From contig CAVRXM010000005.1 of NCBI GenBank assembly GCA_963725085.1, positions 186,001-250,000 on the forward strand: a DNA stretch of 64,000 nucleotides. The letters run 5' to 3'. Below, piece after piece: positions 58,893-64,000 of this stretch; position 1 is the first letter of the stretch; every line of letters begins with the position of its first letter. This DNA comes from VRUE01 sp963725085 (GTDB lineage Bacteria > Actinomycetota > Thermoleophilia > Solirubrobacterales > 70-9). The translations under genes and the position numbers were made by a program. The notes beneath the pieces are model-generated. The model was not told where the DNA came from. It saw nothing but the letters and a program-made list of their open reading frames with translations, and did no database searches.

Positions 58893-59216
58893 ATGGCGGA
58901 GCCCCGTGTCGAATTCCTCTGGTGGAGCGGCTGCCCCTCGTGGGAGCGGGGAATCGCCGAGCTGCGCGAGGCGATGGAGGAGCTCGGCCTCGACCCCGGC
59001 GCGATCGAGATGCACCAGATCGAGACCGAGGACGATGCCGTGCGCGAGTCCTTCCCCGGCTCGCCGACGATCAGGATCGACGGCGCCGACGTCGCCGAGG
59101 CGGGCCCGACCGCAAACTCGCCGATGACCTGCAGGGTCTACCGCCGCCGCGACGGCCGCCCCTCGCCGCTCCCCGACCCCGAGGATCTGCGCGCGGCGCT
59201 AGGTTCCCGAGCATGA
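58893..59216 (+). CDS. thioredoxin-fold small protein
   Basis: From ATG 58893 the protein has 107 residues: VEFLWWSGCPSWERGIAELR opens a beta-Cys-alpha unit, and FPGSPTIRIDGADVAE is the cis-Pro strand of a thioredoxin fold. Only one Cys stands at the active site (GCPSW), so it is not a classic CxxC disulfide reductase; a second Cys lies at MTCRVYRR. Its stop overlaps the next ATG (ATGA), so it works with the peroxiredoxin-like protein downstream. Confidence 0.7.
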   Translation: MAEPRVEFLWWSGCPSWERGIAELREAMEELGLDPGAIEMHQIETEDDAVRESFPGSPTIRIDGADVAEAGPTANSPMTCRVYRRRDGRPSPLPDPEDLRAALGSRA

Positions 59217-59719
59217 GCGCTCCGGACTTCGAGCTGCCGGCTACCGACGGCTCCAGCCATTCCCTGTCCGGCTCGGGCGCCGCGGCCACCGTCGTCTACT
59301 GGACCTGCAACCACTGCCCGTACGCCCTCGCCTGGGAGGACCGGATGCACGCGGTCTCGCGCGAGTACGCCGGGCGCGGGGTCCGCACCCTGGCGATCAA
59401 CTCGAACGACGGCGAGCGCTATCCGGCCGACTCGCCCGCCGCGATGGCCGAGCGCGTCGCCGCAGAGGAGTGGCCGCACCCGTACCTCCACGACGAGACC
59501 CAGGAGGTCGCCCGCTCCTGGGGGGCCGAGAGGACGCCCCATGTCTTCGTCCTCGACTCCGATCTCGAGGTCCGCTACGAGGGCGCCCCCGACGGCGACT
59601 ACGAGGACACCTCGCGCGACGCCGAGTGGGTCCGCGAGGCGCTCGACGCGGTCCTCGACGGCGATGACGTCCCGCGGCCGCGGACCGACGCGGTCGGCTG
59701 CACGATCAAGTGGCGCTAG
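59213..59719 (+). CDS. peroxiredoxin/AhpC-TSA-like thioredoxin-fold protein
   Basis: From ATG 59213 the protein has 168 residues. APDFELPATDGSSHSLSGSG and VVYWTCNHCPYALAWEDRMH, with a CxxC (CNHC), place it in the AhpC/TSA-like thioredoxin superfamily of the type with an NHCP active site. RTPHVFVLDSDLEVRYEGAP is the cis-Pro strand. It should reduce peroxides or disulfides in the cytoplasm. It is coupled to the thioredoxin-fold gene upstream, and gltX follows three bases after its stop. Confidence 0.82.
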   Translation: MSAPDFELPATDGSSHSLSGSGAAATVVYWTCNHCPYALAWEDRMHAVSREYAGRGVRTLAINSNDGERYPADSPAAMAERVAAEEWPHPYLHDETQEVARSWGAERTPHVFVLDSDLEVRYEGAPDGDYEDTSRDAEWVREALDAVLDGDDVPRPRTDAVGCTIKWR

Positions 59720-59721
59720 CG

Positions 59722-61072
59722 ATGCGGGTCCGGTTCGCCCCCTCGCCGACCGGGGCGCTGCACATCGGCGGCGCCCGCACCGCCCTCTACAACTGGCTCG
59801 CCGCGCGCCACTCCGACGGCGAGCTGGTGCTGCGGATCGAGGACACCGACCGCGAGCGCTCGACGCCGGAGAACGTCGAGCAGATCCTCGACGCGATGGG
59901 CTGGCTCGAGCTCGACTGGGACGAGGGGCCGGTTTCGCAGGCCGACCGGAGAGCCAGCCACCAGCAGGCGCTGGGCCGCCTGCTGGAGTCCGGCGCGGCC
60001 TACCGCGACACCGCCACCGCCAAGGACGTCGAGGCCTGGAAGGCCGAGCATGGCGCCGACCGCGGCTACCGCGGCGTCGCCGCCGAGGACCCCGGCGCGG
60101 CCGTCCGCCTCCGCGTTCCGGACGAGGGGGAGACGGTCGTCCACGACACGATCCGGGGGCCGGTCAGCTTCCCGAACCGAAGCCACGACGACTTCGTCAT
60201 CGCCCGCGGCGACGGCACCGTCCTCTACAACTTCGCGGTCGCGGTCGACGACGCCGAGATGGGGATCACAGACGTCGTCCGCGGCGACGATCATCTCTCG
60301 AACACGCCGAAGCAGCTCCTGGTGCTCGAGGCGCTCGGCCACGAGCCGCCCCGCTACGCGCACCTGCCGCTCCTGCACGGCCCCGACGGCCGCAAGCTCT
60401 CCAAGCGCCACGGCGCCGCCTCGGTCCAGGAGCTGCGCGAGGCCGGCTACCTCCCGGCCGCCGTCCGCAACTACCTCGCCCTGCTCGGCTGGGGCGCCGA
60501 CGACGACTCGACCCTGATGTCGACCGAGGAGCTGGTGCGGCGGTTCAGGGTCGAGGACGTCGGCCGCGCCGCCGCGATCTTCGACGAGAAGAAGCTGCGC
60601 TGGATCAACGGCCGCTACATGCGGGAGATGCCGCTCGACGAGTACACGGCGGCGGTCGCCCGCCACCTCGGCCGCGAGGTCGACGACCGGCTCCGGGTCG
60701 CCTGCGAGATCGTCCAGGAGAAAGCGCAGACCCTGGAGGAGGTCTGGCCGCTGATCAGGTTCCTCTTCGAGCCCCCGGTCTCGGACGAGAAAGCCTGGCG
60801 CAAGACGATGAAGGAGAACGCCCCGACCCTGCTCGGGGCGGCACGCGAGGCGCTCGCGGCCGGCGAGGGGTTCGACCCGACCGCGGTCGAGGCAGGCGCT
60901 CAGCCCGCTTCCCGAGCGGCTCGGCGTCGGCGCCGGCAAGCTCTACCAGCCGATCCGGGTCGCGATCACCGGAACCACCGTGTCACCGGGGATCTTCGAA
61001 TCGGTGGCGGCCCTCGGTCGCGAGGAGACGCTGGCTCGGATCGACGCCGCCCTCGCGCGCCTCGGCGCTTGA
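59722..61072 (+). pseudogene. gltX: glutamyl-tRNA synthetase, one-base frameshift near the 3' end
   Basis: From ATG 59722 the class I signature RFAPSPTGALHIGGARTALY is followed by IEDTDRERSTPENVEQILDA, the KLSKRHG loop (GRKLSKRHGAASVQELREAG) and the anticodon-binding helices. Near 60893-60897 one extra base shifts the frame. The true end, LPERLGVGAGKLYQPIRVAI through FESVAALGREETLARIDAAL, continues in another frame to the stop at 61070-61072. Without the extra base the protein would have 449 residues, normal for GluRS. As read, the frame ends at 61086 with a wrong C-terminus. As GluRS is essential, an assembly error is the likelier cause. Confidence 0.9.
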
Positions 61073-61154
61073 GCTGCCCCGACTAGAGGGATAAGAGTGA
61101 ACGCGGCAGCAGTCCGCGGTGTATAACGAATGCGCGGAATGTCCCCACTTATGT

Positions 61155-61186
61155 GGACGCTCGTTCTAAACCGAGCGTCCTCTTTT
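61155..61186 (+). terminator. rho-independent terminator after gltX
   Basis: GGACGCTCG (61155-61163) and CGAGCGTCC (61172-61180) form a perfect nine-pair stem with an AT-rich loop, followed by TCTTTT. Confidence 0.85.
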
Positions 61187-61213
61187 GCCGATGAGATTCG
61201 CGGAGGGCGCAAA

Positions 61214-62288
61214 TTGGCCCGATCGAACTCGACCAGCATTCCGAAACCCAGAGCAAGCGATGAAACCGGGTCCAAAGCGGCCGTGGCGCCCGGTGCGCGC
61301 CTTGCGACCGCGTTCGAGGCGGTCGAGCGGTTCCCGGCGCTGGTCGAGGCCCGCGCCAGGGTTCTCGAGGCTGCGACCGCGGACACCCCGCGGATCGGCG
61401 ACCTCGTCGATGCGGTCGAGTCCGACGTCGCCCTGACGATCTCGGTCCTGCGGTTCGCAAACCGCGCCGGGGCCGGTGACGTCGCGACGATCCCGGGCGG
61501 CGGTCGAAGTCCTGAGGCCCTCGGGCGTCCTGGCGATCGCCGGCACCTCGCCCGTCTTCGATTTCTTCGAGTCCAACGGAGGCTGGGAGCTCCGCCCGGA
61601 GCGGTTCCGCGTCCACGCCAGGGCGACCCAGCAGGCGGCCGAGCTGATCGGACGCGCGGTCGGCTGGCCCGAGCGCGACGAGCTCGCGGTCGCAGCGCTC
61701 CTCCACGACATCGGCCGGCTCGTCATCTCCAAGCTCCACCCCGGCCACCACAGCTACTTCGACGCCGTCGCCTACACCCCCGAGCACCGGCTCCGCGAGG
61801 AACGCGATCAGCTCGGCATCGACCATGCCCTGGTCGGCGGGGTCCTCGCCCGGCGCTGGAACGTGCCGCAGCGAATCGCGGTCGCGATCGAGCGCCATCA
61901 CGCGGAGGACGCCGACGGCCTGGCGGCGATGGTCGCGACAGCCGACATGGTCGCCCACTACTCGCAGGGCGAGGCGGCGAGCCCGGAGCGCCTGCGCGCC
62001 GTCGCCAAGCGCTGCGGGCTCGAGCCCGAGGGCGTGCGCGAGCTCCTCTACGAGCTTCCCTACCCCCGCCAGGAGGGGCAGCGGATGGCCGAGCCGTGCC
62101 CGCTCTCGACCCGCGAGCTGGACGTCCTCCGCTACCTCTCCGACGGGATGGTCTACAAGCAGATCGCCGGCGAGATGCAGCTCTCGGTCTCGACGATCCG
62201 CACCCACCTCCACAACGTCTACGGCAAGATCGGCGCGGTCGACCGCGCCCAGGCCGTCCTCACCGCCCGCGAGCACGGCTGGATTTAA
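61214..62288 (+). pseudogene. HDOD-domain regulator with LuxR-type HTH, one-base frameshift
   Basis: From TTG 61214 (GGAGG nine bases before) the first frame has AVERFPALVEARARVLEAAT and ESDVALTISVLRFANRAG, the start of an HDOD domain. The second frame, opening at 61476, continues it with AAVEVLRPSGVLAIAGTSPV, an AALLHDIGRLVISKL metal-type motif and a C-terminal LuxR HTH (STRELDVLRYLSDGMVYKQI, STIRTHLHNVYGKIGAVDRA). One extra G near 61495-61497 separates them; without it the protein has about 357 residues. It may be a signal-output transcription factor. The terminator just upstream gives it its own transcript. Confidence 0.78.
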
Positions 62289-62342
62289 ACCGCCGCCTGC
62301 TCCGCTTCGCGTCCGCGGGCGGCGGCGATGCGTCATATCGGC

Positions 62343-62380
62343 GCCGCTCGCAGAGAATCAGATTTCGATGCTCGCTAACG
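62343..62380 (-). repeat. dispersed repeat, copy F between two regulator genes
   Basis: Read on the minus strand, AGCGAGCATC, ATCTGATTC and TGCGAGCGGCG match the inner blocks of copy A (43141-43208), in the same order and spacing. It lies between the convergent HDOD and response-regulator genes and does not reach a start codon. Confidence 0.55.
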
Positions 62381-62391
62381 GGGCGCGAGCG

Positions 62392-63019
62392 CTACTCGAT
62401 CAGCGACTCGCGGAGGGCGATCGCGACAGCATGGGTGCGGTTGCGGGCGCCGAGCCGGGCGAGGGCGTTCCTGGTGTGGGTCTTGACCGTTTCCTCGCTG
62501 AGCCCGAGGTCGCGGGCGGCGGCCGTCGTCGAGCCGCCGTCGGCGAGCAGCTGCAGGATCTGGCGCTGGCGGCGGGTGATCTGGCCGCGACTGCCTTTCG
62601 GCGGCACCGCCGGGTCGACGAACGGTTCCTGGTCGACCGCGGCCTGCACCGCCCGCCGCAGGTCATCGGGGCGCGCGGTGCGGGCCACATAGGCGGTGGC
62701 CCCCGCCTGTAGGGCGGCGTTGGCGATATAGCGCTCGGGCGACCTCGCCGTGGGCGACGATGCCCATCCCCGGCTCGGCCTGGTGCAGCGCCCGGATCGC
62801 CTCCCGGCCGGTCGGCTCGGCGTGGCCGTTTGCGGGCAGACAGGGGCGCATGTCGACGATCGCGACGTCGATGCTGCCGACGTCCCGGATCAGGTCGAGC
62901 CCCTCGGTGCGATTGGCGCTCTCGTGGACCTGGAAGCCTTCTCCCAGCGCTTCGCGCACTCCGAGGCGAACCAGCGGGTGTCCGTCGATCACAAGGCAAT
63001 GTGGGCGCTCGGAACCCAA
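62392..63019 (-). pseudogene. NarL/LuxR-type response regulator, one-base frameshift
   Basis: From ATG 63019 the receiver domain reads CLVIDGHPLVRLGVREALGE with the phosphorylated Asp in VAIVDMRP. The C-terminal part, in another frame (start 62688), reads VARTARPDDLRRAVQAAVDQ then the LuxR HTH TRRQRQILQLLADGGSTTAA and SEETVKTHTRNALARLGARN. One extra base near 62743 breaks the join: the expected line is HGESPERYIANAALQAG. Together they make about 208 residues, a normal NarL-type regulator. No histidine kinase gene is visible. It is divergent from the Rrf2 gene. Confidence 0.8.
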
Positions 63020-63069
63020 AGCTCGATCCTAGCCGAGCCGGGTCCGCCCCGTGCGGTAGAAAAGACGGA

Positions 63070-63468
63070 GTGATCTCGATCACCTCGAAGTCCCGCTACG
63101 CGGTCGTCGCGATGGCCGAGCTGGCCCGCTCGGGAGAGCGGCCGGTGCCGATCAAAGAGGTCGCCGAGCGCCGCGGGATGCCGGAGCAGTTCCTCGAGCA
63201 GCTCTTCTCGACCCTCCGCCGAGCCGGCCTCCTGACCTCCCACCGGGGGATGAAAGGCGGCTACACGCTCTCCCGGCCGGCCGACGAAATCACCGTCCTC
63301 GAGGTCGTCCAGACCCTCGACGGCAAGATCGGCCAGGAGGCCGAAGAGGCCGGCGGCATCTGGGCCGAGGGCGTCGCCTCGCTGCGCAAGGTCTTCGGCC
63401 AGACGACGATCGCCGAAGTCGCCCGCCGCGAAGCCGAGGAGGCCGGCGCCGGGATGTACTTCATCTGA
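63070..63468 (+). CDS. Rrf2-family transcriptional regulator without cluster cysteines
   Basis: From GTG 63070, behind GGAG, the protein has 132 residues. The winged HTH reads SKSRYAVVAMAELARSGERP, IKEVAERRGMPEQFLEQLFS and RRAGLLTSHRGMKGGYTLSR, typical of Rrf2. It has no Cys at all, so it cannot hold the Fe-S cluster of IscR or NsrR and is more like CymR, which senses through a protein partner. Its targets are not known; no cysteine or Fe-S genes adjoin it here. Confidence 0.87.
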   Translation: MISITSKSRYAVVAMAELARSGERPVPIKEVAERRGMPEQFLEQLFSTLRRAGLLTSHRGMKGGYTLSRPADEITVLEVVQTLDGKIGQEAEEAGGIWAEGVASLRKVFGQTTIAEVARREAEEAGAGMYFI

Positions 63469-63615
63469 TTTTAGGCGGGGGATTTGGCTCTGGCGGGTCA
63501 AGAGCCCTTAGGTCGCGGGGGCTACCTAATTCCTCGATTGACCCGGGCGCTGGCGCAGGCGTAGGCTGGACAGCCGCGTCTGGCCCCCTAAACGCCCTCG
63601 ACCAGCGGAGGATGA

Positions 63616-64000
63616 ATGCGCCCCAAGCTGACCTACTCGAACGTCGTCTCGACGCTATGCCTCTTCTTGCTGCTTGGGGGCGGCGCGGCCTACGCCGCCG
63701 GCCACCTCGGCAAGAACGCGGTGAAGTCGAAGAACATCGCCAAGAATGCGGTCAAGTCGAAACAGATCGCGAGCAACGCCGTGACCTCGGCGAAGATCAA
63801 GAACGGAGCCGTGACGGCGGCAAAGCTGAAGGCGGGCACGATCACCCGGACGCAGATCGCGGGCGGGACTTTGGCCGGACTGCAGGTTGGGGAATTCCAA
63901 GCCCCCTCGGTGCCGGGCGTGAATAACCCACCGCCGAGCACCACCCCGGTTCCGCTCACCGGGACCACCTCCTTTACTCCCGCCGCCGGTAAGACCTACC
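63616..64000 (+). CDS. secreted repeat protein, N-terminal part (runs off the window)
   Basis: From ATG 63616, with GGAGG six bases upstream, 128 codons are visible and the frame is open to the end. A signal peptide (VVSTLCLFLLLGGGAAYAAG) is followed by short repeats of the KNAVKSKNIAKNAVKSKQIA / NAVTSAKIKNGAVTAAKL type, about 9-11 residues each, then a Pro-rich segment. The repeats suggest an elongated solenoid or coil on the cell surface. A truncated relative is at 13798-14037. The function is unknown. Confidence 0.75.
   Translation, partial: MRPKLTYSNVVSTLCLFLLLGGGAAYAAGHLGKNAVKSKNIAKNAVKSKQIASNAVTSAKIKNGAVTAAKLKAGTITRTQIAGGTLAGLQVGEFQAPSVPGVNNPPPSTTPVPLTGTTSFTPAAGKTY

Noticed and set aside
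1..64000. CRISPR arrays, rRNA genes, intact transposases, replication origins
   Set aside because: Searched by eye for regularly spaced direct repeats, conserved rRNA segments, DDE or HUH motifs and DnaA-box clusters; none was found.

Overview
The window comes from a high-GC Actinomycetota chromosome. Many GTG and TTG starts, four-base stop/start overlaps, a thrS-infC-(wecB)-rpmI-rplT-trmH-pheS-pheT-argCJBD-argG-dnaE order and small actinobacterial membrane families fit class Thermoleophilia (Solirubrobacterales-like). That placement is inference from gene content only.

1-14.4 kb: the end of a FAD oxidoreductase and a universal stress protein lead to an intact tRNA-Cys. A 12.6 kb genomic island starts inside this tRNA. 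It is bounded by a 40-bp direct repeat of the tRNA 3' half (1651-1690 and 14259-14298) and holds two decayed tyrosine-recombinase 3' ends. Its cargo is mostly membrane proteins: SHOCT and PLDc_N proteins, a holin-like/phosphodiesterase fusion, a ClC channel, a GAP-family exporter, an MFS exporter and a K+ channel. 14.4-22.1 kb: an arsenic cluster (aquaporin and ArsC divergent from ArsR, ArsM, an R2lox-like oxidase and a second ArsC) runs into an antiporter/ECF sigma/anti-sigma/unknown/GNAT operon. 22.1-29.8 kb: mixed genes, tRNA-Val, an AraC/glyoxalase pair and a polytopic membrane protein.

29.8-50.6 kb: core genes, namely thrS, infC, rpmI, rplT, a SpoU methyltransferase, pheST, the arginine genes argC, argJ, argB, argD and argG, a secreted coiled-coil transglycosylase and dnaE. 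A short dispersed repeat family, usually ending at a start codon, lies between or inside genes from 33.6 to 44.1 kb, with another copy at 62.3 kb. 50.6-57.9 kb: an acyl-CoA dehydrogenase whose last 84 bp recur 5.8 kb downstream. They bracket a second island with a multicopper oxidase, a secreted nuclease/phosphatase-fold protein, a beta-propeller protein and two helicase fragments. 58-64 kb: nfo, two thioredoxin-fold proteins, gltX, an HDOD-LuxR regulator, a LuxR response regulator, an Rrf2 regulator and the start of a repeat-bearing secreted protein.

Several genes (arsM, the second arsC, a GNAT gene, gltX, the HDOD regulator and the response regulator) are each broken by one base. Because gltX should be essential, uncorrected indels in the assembly are a serious alternative to real gene decay. 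No CRISPR array, rRNA operon or complete transposase was seen.
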